Source: Prevotella melaninogenica
GTDB lineage: Bacteria; Bacteroidota; Bacteroidia; Bacteroidales; Bacteroidaceae
DNA: 64,000 nucleotides
Reading direction: 5' to 3'
Assembly: GCF_018128065.1 (NCBI RefSeq)
Contig: NZ_CP072359.1
Span: 1 to 64,000 of the forward strand
The position numbers and the translations under genes were made by a program. The notes under the pieces were generated by a model that saw nothing but the letters and a program-made list of their open reading frames with translations, was not told the origin of the DNA and searched no databases. This document shows, piece after piece, positions 1 through 8,989 of the stretch (within the stretch, counting starts at the first letter, position 1; each line of letters starts with the position of its first letter).

Positions 1-1
1 T

Positions 2-757
2 TTTGCGACGTTTCTCAGTCAGTTATTTGCTTCAATGCTATGCTGGTGGTTTATTAAACACCGCATGAAAATCCTTGTCCCGACTGGAGATGAACGTCGT
101 TTTGATAATAAAAGAATCAGTATATTATTGAACAATGGAATACCAATGGGACTACAATTCTCAATTACCTCCGTTGGTATTATCATGTTGCAAAGTGCTA
201 ATAATGCTTTAGGAACCGTGTATATTGCTTCTTTTACGGCAGCCATTCGCATCAAGTATCTATTCACTTGCGTATTGGAGAATATTGGCGTGGCTATGGC
301 AACATACTGCGGACAAAACCTCGGGGCAAAGAAACTTGTACGCATAAGAACAGGTGTGAAAGATGCTATGTGGATTATGATGGCTTATTTCGCTATTACT
401 GTCATCATCATTTATCCCTTTGCGGACAAGATGATGGAAATCTTTGTCAACAGTAGTGAACAAGAAGTGATATCAAATGCTGCATCTTTAATGCGTATTT
501 CAAACTGGTTCTATCCATCATTGGGAATCCTTGTCATCCTTCGATATAGTATCCAGGGACTGGGATATAGCAACCTAAGCCTAATGAGCGGTATCATGGA
601 GATGATAGCACGCTGTGGTGTGAGTCTTTGGTTAGTATCAGTTTTTGCATGGATAGGTGTTTGTTATGCTGACCCAATAGCTTGGATAATGGCAGATATA
701 TTCCTTATTCCTGCTTATATATGGCTCATAAAAAGATTAAAGGAGCAACTTAGATAA
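2..757 (+). CDS. MATE-family efflux transporter, 3' part
   Basis: This is the C-terminal part of a MATE (NorM/DinF-like) multidrug and toxin exporter, an inner-membrane protein that uses ion gradients to expel cationic compounds. The frame is open from base 2, so the true start lies outside the window; about 251 residues remain of a usual 440-460. The visible part has about six hydrophobic helices in the family's second-half arrangement, with a NNALG-type loop after the first and a basic C-terminus. The last bases overlap the convergent small gene on the other strand by about 20 bp. Family call is firm; the substrate cannot be read. Confidence 0.85.
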   Translation, partial: FATFLSQLFASMLCWWFIKHRMKILVPTGDERRFDNKRISILLNNGIPMGLQFSITSVGIIMLQSANNALGTVYIASFTAAIRIKYLFTCVLENIGVAMATYCGQNLGAKKLVRIRTGVKDAMWIMMAYFAITVIIIYPFADKMMEIFVNSSEQEVISNAASLMRISNWFYPSLGILVILRYSIQGLGYSNLSLMSGIMEMIARCGVSLWLVSVFAWIGVCYADPIAWIMADIFLIPAYIWLIKRLKEQLR

Positions 758-985
758 CTTTCTGATAGCATCTTGCATATCTGCAGCAAAGCTACTATGC
801 GTTAAAAGGTACTCTTCTCGTCCATTAGCTAATTGTTTATATAACTCTGGACTCATAGCGTCTACATACGAACTGATGGCATATTCTATGTCTTCTTTTT
901 GGTGTTCACTATTTGAAAAGGCATAAACCTGATATTTCTGATGAAAGAAGCAATAAGCTGCTTCTACACTATCTTTCGTTATCAT
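737..985 (-). CDS. Small conserved hypothetical protein (82 aa)
   Basis: An 82-residue soluble protein with no signal peptide or membrane segment. It is rich in Glu, Lys and Tyr and appears largely helical. I do not recognise a named family. Support for it being real: it fills the space between a MATE gene and a NUDIX gene, has a coding-like residue composition, and lies about 44 bp downstream of the NUDIX gene on the same strand, so the two may be co-transcribed. It overlaps the 3' end of the convergent MATE gene. Function unknown. Confidence 0.6.
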   Translation of the reverse strand: MITKDSVEAAYCFFHQKYQVYAFSNSEHQKEDIEYAISSYVDAMSPELYKQLANGREEYLLTHSSFAADMQDAIRKLSKLLL

Positions 986-1028
986 TATAGTTTTTTTATA
1001 TGAATAAGGAAATTTCTTTAATACAAAA

Positions 1029-1595
1029 TTAATCTTTGAGAAAGAAGTATTTCCATAGTGGAGCTACCATCAATGCTTGTATAAACTCTCCACGTAACAA
1101 CATATCTTTTACTTCTTTCTTAGGACAGAGGAAGACTTCGATATCCTCTGTTTCATCAAGGTGTTGTTTGTTTGTCTTCCTTACGCCACAAGCATAGAAG
1201 CAATGACAGAGATTATTCATAATTCCAGGATTAGGTGCTATTGTCATAATCTCTTCCCATTCACCTCCAGTGTATCCTGTTTCCTCTTCCAATTCACGCT
1301 GTGCAGCATGTAGTGGTGTTTCTCCTTCTTCCACAACTCCTGCACATATCTCCGTTGAGACAACACCAAGCCCATGTCTGTACTGACGTTCTAAGATTAA
1401 TTCTCCGTCTTCTGTTTCTGCAATTACATTAATCCATGTTGGATATGAGAGTACGTAATACTCATCATATACTCTTCCATTGGGTAACTGAACAGTATCA
1501 CGGCGAGCCTTCATCCAAGGACGGTCAATAAGTTGCTCTGAGGAAACGACACTCCATTTCATATCCTCATCACTGCGTTGCTTCATCTTATCCAT
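1029..1595 (-). CDS. NUDIX hydrolase, ADP-ribose pyrophosphatase-like
   Basis: A 188-residue cytosolic hydrolase of nucleoside diphosphates linked to another moiety. The Nudix box is complete at about residues 86-108 (G-x5-E-x7-REL-x-EE-x-GY), giving the Mg-binding helix. The surrounding fold (ERQYRHG before the box, APNPGIMN after it) resembles ADP-sugar pyrophosphatases. Substrate within the NUDIX superfamily cannot be fixed from sequence. It is followed on the same strand by the 82-aa gene. ATG start; upstream lies an AT-rich spacer and then the plus-strand mini-gene promoter. Confidence 0.85.
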   Translation of the reverse strand: MDKMKQRSDEDMKWSVVSSEQLIDRPWMKARRDTVQLPNGRVYDEYYVLSYPTWINVIAETEDGELILERQYRHGLGVVSTEICAGVVEEGETPLHAAQRELEEETGYTGGEWEEIMTIAPNPGIMNNLCHCFYACGVRKTNKQHLDETEDIEVFLCPKKEVKDMLLRGEFIQALMVAPLWKYFFLKD

Positions 1596-1766
1596 TATTC
1601 CCTAAACTTTTGATTATACGAATACAAAGTTATTATCTTTCGTTTTAATGAACAAATAATACGCCTATTGTTTGCTCTTGTGTCACCGATAATAATCAGT
1701 AAGCCTGATACCACCTCACACTAAAACTACTATATAATTGAAAGAAAAAATATTATTTCTAATTTA

Positions 1767-1800
1767 TTGACAAATATGTCATTTTAATTTTATATATTTG
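1767..1800 (+). promoter_or_regulatory. Promoter of the 39-codon mini-gene
   Basis: TTGAC at 1767-1771 and a Bacteroidetes -7 box TATATTTG at 1793-1800. The spacing is 23 bases, slightly longer than the usual 19-21. Transcription would begin near 1806, leaving an 85-base leader. Confidence 0.5.
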
Positions 1801-1814
1801 TAAACGAAATAATA

Positions 1815-1875
1815 AGGGTTTGCCGCAACCTAAAACACTTACTATCAGAGGTCTGCTCTGCGGCTGAGCTACCCT
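1815..1875 (+). promoter_or_regulatory. Structured 5' leader ending at a Shine-Dalgarno site
   Basis: Three nested complementary pairs are visible: AGGGT 1815-1819 with ACCCT 1871-1875, GCCGC 1822-1826 with GCGGC 1860-1864, and CAGAG 1846-1850 with CTCTG 1856-1860. The outer helix ends three bases before GGAGG (1878-1882), so folding could affect ribosome access. On the minus strand the same bases contain a GTAGCTCAG...AGAGC string like a tRNA D-arm, but no full cloverleaf forms. The regulatory role is inference. Confidence 0.45.
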
Positions 1876-1890
1876 ATGGAGGACATAACT

Positions 1891-2010
1891 ATGAAACGTA
1901 AACCAAAGATGCACAATGAACATGAGTTTAATCTTGACAACATCTATCAGGAAGATGAGCGTCAACTTGATAATTTAGATGATTGCTCTTTCGATGTAAC
2001 ATACAATTGA
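1891..2010 (+). CDS. 39-aa small protein, independent transcription unit
   Basis: The ORF begins at ATG 1891, eight bases after a perfect GGAGG, and ends at TGA 2008-2010. The 39-residue product starts with a basic stretch (MKRKPKMHNE) and continues acidic (IYQEDERQLDNLDDC), ending in FDVTYN, with one Cys. There is no signal peptide or membrane helix. It has its own promoter, a folded leader and a strong terminator directly after the stop, which together argue for a real gene. I do not recognise the family; a toxin, antitoxin, regulator or modified-peptide precursor are all possible. Confidence 0.55.
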   Translation: MKRKPKMHNEHEFNLDNIYQEDERQLDNLDDCSFDVTYN

Positions 2011-2017
2011 AAATACT

Positions 2018-2072
2018 AAGGCTATAACAATACTGAGATAATTAAACTCATAAATCTCGCTGTTATAGCCTT
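2018..2072 (+). terminator. Intrinsic terminator of the 39-aa gene
   Basis: A 12-bp perfect stem, AAGGCTATAACA (2018-2029) with TGTTATAGCCTT (2061-2072), plus an inner GAGAT/ATCTC pair. It begins eight bases after the stop codon. Confidence 0.75.
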
Positions 2073-2318
2073 AATAATTAATATCTTACGTTTTTATCCT
2101 TCAATATAGATTTGAAGGACAATAGAATATCGTATATAAAATTTCAGAATTCAAATAGATGACAAAGTGATATAACACTTCGCGTTAACATGACGTTCTA
2201 TTTTGAATTCATGACATTATAAGGTCTTTTACAGAAAAAAACGTCGCAAAATGCTCTAATTATTGTTAATTAAGGAGAATTATCATCTATTACTATGTTA
2301 CATAACATTAATTTTTAG

Positions 2319-2326
2319 TAACTTTG
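2319..2326 (+). promoter_or_regulatory. -7 box of the rplU-rpmA operon
   Basis: TAACTTTG followed by CA, a consensus Bacteroidetes -7 element. No clear TTG sits at the expected -33 distance. Transcription would start just before the structured rplU leader. Confidence 0.65.
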
Positions 2327-2338
2327 CAACTGATTATG

Positions 2339-2400
2339 CCGTTTCGGGCTCAGAACAAGTGCTGGAAAGATGCTCAGCCGCCCAACGGTACAAACCCGTT
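2339..2400 (+). promoter_or_regulatory. rplU leader with two mutually exclusive hairpins
   Basis: AACGG at 2384-2388 can pair either with CCGTT at 2339-2343, closing a long hairpin that also contains GGGC/GCCC and GGCT/AGCC pairs, or with CCGTT at 2396-2400, a short hairpin just before the start codon. The identical CCGTT on both sides suggests a switch. Ribosomal-protein operons are often autoregulated through such leaders; that this one is, is inference. Confidence 0.5.
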
Positions 2401-2412
2401 TACAATATAAAA

Positions 2413-2730
2413 ATGTACGCAATTGTAGAAATTAACGGTCAGCAGTTCAAGGCTGAGGAGGGCAAGAAGCTCTTCGTAAACCACATCAAAGATGCGGAAG
2501 AAGGCAAGGCTGTTGAGTTTGACAAGGTTCTGTTGGTAGATAACAACGGAACAGTCACAGTAGGCGCACCAACTGTTGAGGGCGCAAAGGTAGTAGCTGA
2601 GGTTGTAGCTCCACTCGTAAAGGGCGACAAGGTAATCGTCTTCAAGATGAAACGTCGTAAGGACTACAGAAAGAAGAATGGTCATCGTACCCACTTCACT
2701 CAGGTAGAAATTAAATCAATTAACGCTTAA
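2413..2730 (+). CDS. rplU: 50S ribosomal protein L21
   Basis: Structural protein of the large ribosomal subunit that binds 23S rRNA. The 105-residue product begins [13 protein letters not shown] and shows the family signature near the C-terminus ([19 protein letters not shown]), rich in basic residues for rRNA contact. Length is normal for L21. A longer open frame starts at 2263 but lies within the promoter and leader, so the start at 2413 is preferred. It is followed after 16 bp by rpmA, the usual L21-L27 pair. Confidence 0.97.
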   Translation: MYAIVEINGQQFKAEEGKKLFVNHIKDAEEGKAVEFDKVLLVDNNGTVTVGAPTVEGAKVVAEVVAPLVKGDKVIVFKMKRRKDYRKKNGHRTHFTQVEIKSINA

Positions 2731-2746
2731 CAAGGAGGACTTAAGA

Positions 2747-3037
2747 ATGGCACATAAAAAAGGTGTAGGTAGTTCTAAGAACGGTCGCGAATCAGCTTCA
2801 AAGCGTTTAGGTGTTAAGATCTGGGGTGGCCAGAAGATTATCGCAGGTAACATCATCGTTCGCCAGCGCGGTAACAAGCATTTCCCAGGCGAGAATGTTG
2901 CACAGGGTAAGGACGACACATTGTATGCACTTGCAGACGGTGTTGTTTACTTCCACAAGGGCAAGTACAATAAGAGTACTGTTTCTGTCCTTTCTGAGGA
3001 AGTTTACGCTGCTAAAACTGTAAAGCAAGAAGCTTAA
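2747..3037 (+). CDS. rpmA: 50S ribosomal protein L27
   Basis: L27 sits near the peptidyl-transferase centre. The 96-residue product begins [16 protein letters not shown], so the N-terminal extension starts directly at the mature-type sequence without the cleaved leader seen in Firmicutes. The core RLGVK and the GNIIVRQRG signature are intact. It has a strong AAGGAGG ribosome-binding site and is co-transcribed with rplU, ending at a hairpin terminator 40 bases downstream. Confidence 0.97.
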   Translation: MAHKKGVGSSKNGRESASKRLGVKIWGGQKIIAGNIIVRQRGNKHFPGENVAQGKDDTLYALADGVVYFHKGKYNKSTVSVLSEEVYAAKTVKQEA

Positions 3038-3075
3038 AGCGAAACAAACAATCAACTATTCCAAACAAACAACAT

Positions 3076-3106
3076 AATCCCGGTCTCCCCCTTTGGAGTC
3101 GGGATT
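3076..3106 (+). terminator. Terminator of rplU-rpmA
   Basis: AATCCCG ... CGGGATT hairpin with an additional CTCC/GGAG pair in the loop arm, followed by a T-rich stretch. Confidence 0.7.
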
Positions 3107-3239
3107 TATGCTTTTATAGCGTCTAACATAAATCCAGTATTATATATTCGAGGGTCAGTAGGAGAAAGGCTGGGAAATAGTTACACAAAAAACTTATTAG
3201 AGAACAGCCCTTCTAAACTTTGGAATAACAAGAGTTCCC

Positions 3240-3372
3240 AAAGAAGAAAGATATTATCACATAAAATACAAGAATCGTTTTATTTCAGTTTGCTGTCATT
3301 TTTAACATTTTAAGTATCTTACTGTTATATAACAAGTTAAACCTACACTACAAATGACGGGAATGACAGGAA
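3240..3372 (-). repeat. Dispersed intergenic repeat, family A, copy 1
   Basis: Read on the minus strand this begins TCCTGTCATTCCCGTCATTT, contains TTAACTTGTTATA and AAATGTTAAAAATGACAGC, then AAAACGATTCTTG. The same order of motifs occurs at 10024-10175 and 47049-47200. It is non-coding; a short plus-strand frame here is not conserved in the other copies. The spacer from 3107 to 3523 holds nothing else I can identify. Confidence 0.6.
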
Positions 3373-3523
3373 ATTCAGTTTATGGATTGTTTGGTAAAAC
3401 GAAATCGGCTAAATGGAACAGATATTTTTCTGGTTTTTCCGCAATCAGGAGTGAAGAGATTAAGTCTCCCTATATAATTTGGCACACAGAAAAAAGGAGA
3501 GTAGAGGCATATTCGATTATCTT

Positions 3524-5064
3524 TTATCTATCCCTCTCTATTTTCAAAATCGACTGCATATGGGCTACCTCATCAGGATGTTCAGTAGCAACATTATTGG
3601 TTTCGTAAGGGCTAACTGTCATATCATAAAGCTGAGGAACAGGTAAGTTTCCTGTTTCAATCTTTGGCCCCCACTGAATCATCTTAGGACCGTTACTTGG
3701 TTCGATATAACGATATTGAGATGTTAGAACTGAAAGGACATGGGTGTTAGATTGCCCAATGACATAGTCACGTCCTTTCTGGTCATTGCCTAACAGCGTA
3801 GAGAGATAATCACGGCTGTCTGGTGCACTACCTTTTGGGAATCGTGCACGAACAAGTGAACCCAAAGAAGAAAGAAATCTATCTGACTTACAAGTGCCTT
3901 AGACACAACTCCACTTTTAATTTTGCGAGGCCAAGAAACAACAAGCGGAACAGCTGTTCCTCCCTCAAATGCACTGTATTTGTTTCCACGAAAAGGACCT
4001 GCTGGACTATGACCATTAAGAAGTTCTTCAGCTTGGTCTTTATAACCATCATCTACGACAGGTCCATTGTCACTGGTAAGAATAACAAATGTATTATCGG
4101 CTATCTTTAGTTCACGTAGTTTCTTCATTAACTGACCGACTGTCCAGTCAAACTGAACAATCGCATCACCTCTTACTCCCATTAGGTTCTTACCACGGAA
4201 GCGTTCATGTGGGAAACGAGGTACATGAACATCATTCGTTGCAAAATACATAAAGAAAGGCTCCTTCTTATGATTTTCAATAAACTTCACAGCATGCGCA
4301 AGCATTGAGTCGGCAAGGTTCTCATCTTTCCAAAGTGCCTTTCCCCCACCCTTCATATATCCAATCCTTCCTATTCCATTAACGATAGACATGTCATGCC
4401 CATGGCTCGACTGCATATTATAAAGTAGTTCTGGATTCTTTCGACCTGTTGGTTCACCTGCAAAGTTTCTTACGTATGACACCTCAATTGGATGAGCTGG
4501 GTCATAGTTTGCTACCATCCCATTCTCGATAAAGACACAAGGAACTCGGTCAGCTGTTGCTGCCATAATATAATGGTAATCAAAGCCAATATCGCCTAAT
4601 GACTCTGGTAACGGTGCATTCCAATCTTGTTCACCTCCCTTATCGCCAAGACCAAGGTGCCACTTGCCAATAGCACAAGTAGTATAGCCACAGCTCTTGA
4701 ACATATCAGCCATAGTAAACTGACTTGGCTTGATTATCATACCAGCATTACCCGCAGCAACATCTGTCCCCGCACGTCTCCAAGCATATTCACCCGTAAG
4801 AAGTGAATAGCGCGAAGGAGTACTCGTTGCAGCAACAGCATGTCCATTCATAAAACGAATACCTGACTGTGCAAGTCGATTGATATTAGGAGTCTGAACG
4901 TTTTTTGCACCATAGCATTCTAAGTCACCATAGCCAAGATCATCAGCTAATATAATAATAACATTTGGTTTATCTGTATTTGTACCATGTGTTTGCGCAA
5001 CAGCTTTTTGACATGCCCCAATAGCTGAAGAAAACAAGGCAATAGTCAGGAGTTTGTGTTCCAT
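3524..5064 (-). pseudogene. Secreted sulfatase (arylsulfatase family), frameshifted
   Basis: A formylglycine-dependent sulfatase that would hydrolyse sulfate esters, probably on host glycans, in the periplasm or outer envelope. There is an N-terminal signal sequence (residues 1-23, ending KAVAQ). NVIIILADDLGYGD supplies the first metal ligands and the active site at about residues 79-83 is S-T-P-S-R, a serine-type site matured by an anaerobic sulfatase-maturating enzyme. The frame breaks near 3868-3878 (TTTC-rich tract): residues up to VSQIDF are in one frame and GSLVRARFPKGSAPDSRDYL continues in another. Restoring one base gives 513 aa, a normal length. Real decay, slippage or sequence error are all possible. 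Confidence 0.85.
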
Positions 5065-5179
5065 TATATTCTTTATTTCTGAATAGATATATTATTAGGA
5101 TTTGTACTGATGTGATATTCATGAAAAATGGTATTCATAAACACATCATCCCCTCAGATTTAAGCGAACACAAAGAAAG

Positions 5180-5212
5180 CAAAAATAATTGATATAATCA
5201 AATTTTTCAATA
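5180..5212 (-). promoter_or_regulatory. Promoter upstream of the sulfatase
   Basis: On the minus strand TATTTTTG (complement of 5180-5187) fits TAnnTTTG, with a TTG 20 bases upstream. The leader to the ATG at 5064 would be about 110 bases. Confidence 0.4.
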
Positions 5213-5324
5213 CATTATTTATGGTTCTTCCGTTAAATGCGTAGACGATTGTTATATATAGAAGAGCAGAGAATTTATTCTATCTAATGTCTAAAACAAC
5301 CATTAGTGGTCTGAAAAATCTTTA

Positions 5325-5640
5325 CATAACGTAAAGAAAAATCCTTTAGAAATAGCCAAAACATATATAAAAAAGCAGGTTTGTAACTATCACAAAATCA
5401 AATGATTACAGACAAGCTTGTAAAAGGTGCTTAATTGAACCTTAAAAGGGCGTTAGTAAGACCTCAAGAGGGCATGTTTTGCAAGCCAATTGGGCGTCTT
5501 TTCAAAGCTAAAAGACCATATGTCGCGCTTCAAAAGGTGTGAAAATATTTTACACATTCTAACAAACATAAGAGCAAATTGATTTTAGAAGACGAAAAAT
5601 ATAGCTATGAGGATATTTTGCACTATCAGTCTGTTCAGTT
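5325..5640 (+). repeat. Dispersed intergenic repeat, family B, copy 1
   Basis: Non-coding repeat. Landmarks in order: AATCCTTTAGAAA, CACAAAATCAAAT, AAAAGGTGCTTAATTGAAC, AAAAGGGCGTTAGTAAGAC, GAGGGCATGTTTTGCAAG, ACATTCTAACAAACA and TTGATTTTAGAAGACGAAAAA. The same order recurs at 45178-45500 and, shorter, at 17915-18055. The rest of the 5065-6078 spacer shows only the sulfatase promoter, the HAD gene promoter and AT-rich sequence with no convincing gene. Confidence 0.7.
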
Positions 5641-5917
5641 GTCTTTTTGTTTATCCTTTCTCTATGACCATCTGAAATTACATGGCCATATTATATCAGT
5701 TCATAAAGATGATATTTTCTATCAATCCACTTGACAAAGGCACCTTATTTACAATAATTTCAGAGTTGATTTCATATTCAATAATGTTAATTTTCTCCAT
5801 GATATAATTACGCTTATTAATAGAAACATTTGTTTTGTCGATAAATATTATATATTCGCATATGATTAATAAAAGTAAAATTAACATTTATAAAGGTAAA
5901 ATATTGTGGAAAAACTT

Positions 5918-5944
5918 GCAATAAAGAAAAAAAAGATTATCTTT
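5918..5944 (+). promoter_or_regulatory. Promoter of the HAD hydrolase gene
   Basis: TTG near 5916-5918 followed by TATCTTTG at about 5937-5944 with 18-19 bases between, a good Bacteroidetes promoter. The leader to the ATG at 6079 is about 130 bases. Confidence 0.55.
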
Positions 5945-6078
5945 GCTGCAAAAAGAAAAGGAGGATTATTATTTTAAAAGGAATTTTATTATTTACCGTC
6001 TGCGACCAGCCTTCATAGAACAAGATTCCATGAAGAAGAGAATGTTCACGATAACAATAACATCTAATTTTTAGGCTT

Positions 6079-6807
6079 ATGACGGAGATTTCACTTATAG
6101 CATTTGATGCTGACGATACACTGTGGGGTAGTCAGACCTACTTTAATACGGTGGAAAAAGTATACTGTGAGATTCTTGCTCCGTATGCTTCAGCTGATGA
6201 AGTGTCCCATACTCTTCGTGTCACTGAAAAGGCTAACATACCACTTCTTGGTTATGGAAGTAAAGCTTTCATGTTATCATTAATAGAGAATGCGGTCAAA
6301 ATCAGTCACGGAAAGGTAAATGGATATGACATCGGACAGATTGTTGAGGTAAGCAAAGAATTGTTGCGACTACCAGGTCATCCTTTCGATGGTGTTAAAA
6401 TCACTTTGGCAAAACTTCGAGATACTGGTAGATACCGAATGATCGTGTTTACAAAAGGAGAACTGCTTGACCAGGAAAACAAGTTTCGACGTTCGGGGTT
6501 ACGTCCCTATTTTGATGATATTGTTATCGTCTCTGAAAAGACACCTGATGCTTATATACGACTTTGTAAACAGTTTGGCGTAAAAACAGGACAACTACTT
6601 ACGGTTGGAGATTCTTATACTGAAGATGTTGCGCCTGTACTTAAAATAGGAGGATGGGCTGTTCACATTCCTAATTATATGGATGATAAAGATACTAATT
6701 ATCTTCATAAGATTCATCCGTGCTTATTAAGACTATCCAGGTTTGCGGAACTTGCCAATTTTCTGTGTCCTAACCCAAGATTAATGGATGAGAGTAAACT
6801 TTCCTAA
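6079..6807 (+). CDS. HAD-superfamily phosphatase
   Basis: A 242-residue cytosolic haloacid dehalogenase-type hydrolase, most likely a phosphomonoesterase. Motif I is FDADDTLW at residues 9-16 with nucleophile Asp10 and acid/base Asp12. Motif II is the VFTKGE region, and motif III is GDSYTEDV late in the protein with the Lys of EKTPDAY before it. The inserted helical cap between motifs I and II places it in the C1-cap subgroup. Substrate unknown. It stands alone, with its own promoter and terminator. Confidence 0.85.
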   Translation: MTEISLIAFDADDTLWGSQTYFNTVEKVYCEILAPYASADEVSHTLRVTEKANIPLLGYGSKAFMLSLIENAVKISHGKVNGYDIGQIVEVSKELLRLPGHPFDGVKITLAKLRDTGRYRMIVFTKGELLDQENKFRRSGLRPYFDDIVIVSEKTPDAYIRLCKQFGVKTGQLLTVGDSYTEDVAPVLKIGGWAVHIPNYMDDKDTNYLHKIHPCLLRLSRFAELANFLCPNPRLMDESKLS

Positions 6808-6853
6808 TACAATGTCATTGATTGTTTAGAATTTTACTCCTTAATAAAGGTTG

Positions 6854-6894
6854 AATAGGAAGAAGCTAAAGTAGTATTCTTCCTATTCTCTTTT
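6854..6894 (+). terminator. Terminator of the HAD gene
   Basis: AATAGGAAGAA pairs with TTCTTCCTATT across a 12-base loop, followed by CTCTTTTT. The rest of the spacer up to 7169 shows nothing but the next promoter. Confidence 0.7.
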
Positions 6895-7064
6895 TCAACT
6901 CCTCATAACGCTTCCTATACATCTGATATATCTATCAAGAAGACAATATGCCCTTCCTTATTGGCTAAGCACTATGAAAGAATTTTATAAAAGACATCTT
7001 GTTGATATCAGGTCAGAACCAATCATGTAAGATTATCTTTTAAGAATAAAAGTAGGGCAATATA

Positions 7065-7094
7065 TTGAAGTTTGGAAAACATTATGTACTTTTG
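7065..7094 (+). promoter_or_regulatory. Promoter of the secreted phosphodiesterase gene
   Basis: TTG at 7065-7067 and TACTTTTG at 7087-7094 with 19 bases between them. Confidence 0.6.
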
Positions 7095-7169
7095 TGAAAT
7101 AATTTGCATACAAGAAATGAGAACTACCCCTCATTTTTTGCTGTTCGTTTAATATCAAAGAACTAAATT

Positions 7170-8036
7170 ATGTATAAACTAACTACCGTACTCCTTGCAA
7201 TGCTCCTAAGCTGTAGCCTATCTGCTCAACGACTCTATGTAGGTACGTATAACATCCGATACAATAATTCTAACGATGAAAAAGAAGGTAACGCATGGGC
7301 AATGCGCTGTCCACAACTATGTGACTTCATCAATTTTGAACAGCCAGACATATTTGGCACACAGGAGGTCTTAGTAGACCAACTACTTGATTTAAAGAAA
7401 AGATTGGATGGTTATGATTATATAGGTGTCGGACGTGATGATGGCAAGGAAAGGGGAGAATATGCCGCAATATTTTATAAGAAAGACCAGCTTAGATTGT
7501 TAGACAGTGGTAATTTTTGGCTATCACCGACTCCAGAGCATGCTTCCTTGGGGTGGGATGCTGCTTGTTTTCGCATTTGTACATGGGGGAAGTTCCAAGA
7601 TAAGACATCGGGAAAGCAATTTTTATTCTTCAATACTCACATGGACCATGTGGGAGTTATAGCGCGAAGAGAAAGTGCCCAACTGATTTTGAAACGTATT
7701 AATCAGCTATCAAAAGGATTGCCTACAATTCTGACAGGGGATTTCAACGTTGACGAGACAGATGAAATATATCAGATATTCTCCAACTCAGAATTACTAC
7801 GTGATTGTTATACCAATGCTCTACAACGTATGGCACCCACTGGAACATGGAATGATTTTATGCAGGATAGTCGTAATAAAGCCCGAATTGACCATGTCTT
7901 TGTTTCTTCTGACTTTGTGATATCTCATTATGGCATCTTCACCAACAGCTATTGGAATGGTAAGACTCGTCGTAATATTTCTGATCACTATCCTGTTATG
8001 GTAAAACTTACATTCTCCCAAGTTAAGGCTCAGTAA
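7170..8036 (+). CDS. Secreted endonuclease/exonuclease/phosphatase-family protein
   Basis: A 288-residue metal-dependent phosphodiesterase fold (DNase I-like). A signal peptide covers residues 1-19 (MYKLTTVLLAMLLSCSLSAQ), so it acts outside the cytoplasm. All family motifs are present in order: GTYNIRYNN, GTQEV with the metal-binding Glu, NTHMDHVG, TGDFNVDE, RIDHVFVS and ISDHYPVMVKL. Substrate may be nucleic acid, phospholipid or sugar phosphate and cannot be decided. It is monocistronic with a strong terminator downstream. Confidence 0.88.
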   Translation: MYKLTTVLLAMLLSCSLSAQRLYVGTYNIRYNNSNDEKEGNAWAMRCPQLCDFINFEQPDIFGTQEVLVDQLLDLKKRLDGYDYIGVGRDDGKERGEYAAIFYKKDQLRLLDSGNFWLSPTPEHASLGWDAACFRICTWGKFQDKTSGKQFLFFNTHMDHVGVIARRESAQLILKRINQLSKGLPTILTGDFNVDETDEIYQIFSNSELLRDCYTNALQRMAPTGTWNDFMQDSRNKARIDHVFVSSDFVISHYGIFTNSYWNGKTRRNISDHYPVMVKLTFSQVKAQ

Positions 8037-8080
8037 GATAATATAACTTGTCGCCTATTTTAACAGAAATACCAAACAAT

Positions 8081-8116
8081 AATGCGGAATTATCCTTAAA
8101 CAGGTAATTCCGCATT
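8081..8116. terminator. Bidirectional terminator
   Basis: AATGCGGAATTA pairs perfectly with TAATTCCGCATT around a 12-base loop. It lies between convergent genes (EEP phosphodiesterase and OsmC) and probably serves both. Confidence 0.75.
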
Positions 8117-8147
8117 CTATTGATAAACAAAGCTTCGTAATCAAATA

Positions 8148-8551
8148 TTAATCATATACAAAGGTAAATACTTTTTCTGCTGTTAATGTATTACCAACAA
8201 AGCAAGCCTTCGTAGCTATATATTCAAACTTCTTTCGCTGCTTTTTATCAAAATTAGCTTTGAGGTGGAAAGTAATAGGAATACGAGTAACTGTAAGTTT
8301 TTCCATATCTTCTTCACACTCCCCTACTTCTGCATAGCAGCCAGCAAAATCAACACATCCTCGCTCAGCTTGTAACCCCATAAGTGTAAGTACACAAGCA
8401 GCCAAGGCATTACCTAATAACTGAACAGGATTTTGATTTTCACCCAATCCACCAACAGCCTTACCTGCATCTGTTGTAACCATTACTTCTGATTTCAAAT
8501 GCGTTGCTTCAACACGACCTTTCCCTGATAAATTGCTTTTGTTATTACCAT
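8148..8551 (-). pseudogene. OsmC-family protein, frameshifted near the N-terminus
   Basis: OsmC/Ohr-type proteins reduce organic hydroperoxides with two cysteines. The main frame (8148-8498) lacks the usual N-terminus and would need a TTG start. In the neighbouring frame an ATG at 8549-8551 encodes MVITKAIYQGK, matching the normal OsmC N-terminus, and the main frame continues GRVEATHLKSEV. The frames join at an AAA run (8520-8522) if one A is restored, giving 134 aa, the usual length. Cysteines C36 and about C101 of the main frame (ALAACVLT, TKACFVGNTL) are present. Either a recent frameshift or a sequence error. Confidence 0.8.
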
Positions 8552-8989
8552 AATAGATATTTTAATTTATTTGTTAATAGATATCGTTAAGTCCTCAACC
8601 TAACACGTGATTTCTTGTCAATAGATTTTATAAGTTTCTGAAGAACAACAAGTTCCCCATAGTTTTGTCATTTGCAGAATTTTCACTAACTTTATGATGT
8701 CAAAAAAGAAGTATAATTCTTCACGACATGGCAAAGATAGTAATAAAATACGATAATATTGTTTCCTACAGCCTATTTTTTGTAATGAATAAGAGTATGC
8801 GCCATGAGCATAGCTTATAAGAGTCAGAACGATAGCGTCTATGTGCATACCTCAGCCGTGTAGCTTAACTCCCTGATACTTGATTGCCAGAAATGGATGC
8901 TATTTTTTTACAAAGAACAGGTAGCTACATTGTACTGGTCCGTCTTTAACTAATGACAAATGATTATATTGAGAATAAAAGCTCAAGGC

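Noticed and set aside
1806..1890. tRNA-like string on the minus strand in the 39-aa gene leader
   Set aside because: Contains a D-arm-like GTAGCTCAG...AGAGC, but the acceptor, anticodon and T stems do not form; better explained by the nested leader helix on the plus strand.
3354..3608. 84-aa plus-strand frame
   Set aside because: Overlaps repeat family A and the 3' end of the sulfatase; the frame is not preserved in the other repeat copies.
5696..5887. 63-aa minus-strand frame with a hydrophobic start
   Set aside because: AT-rich composition gives chance hydrophobic residues; no promoter, Shine-Dalgarno or recognisable features.
8618..8848. 76-aa minus-strand frame
   Set aside because: No Shine-Dalgarno, low-complexity composition and no recognisable features; treated as spacer.
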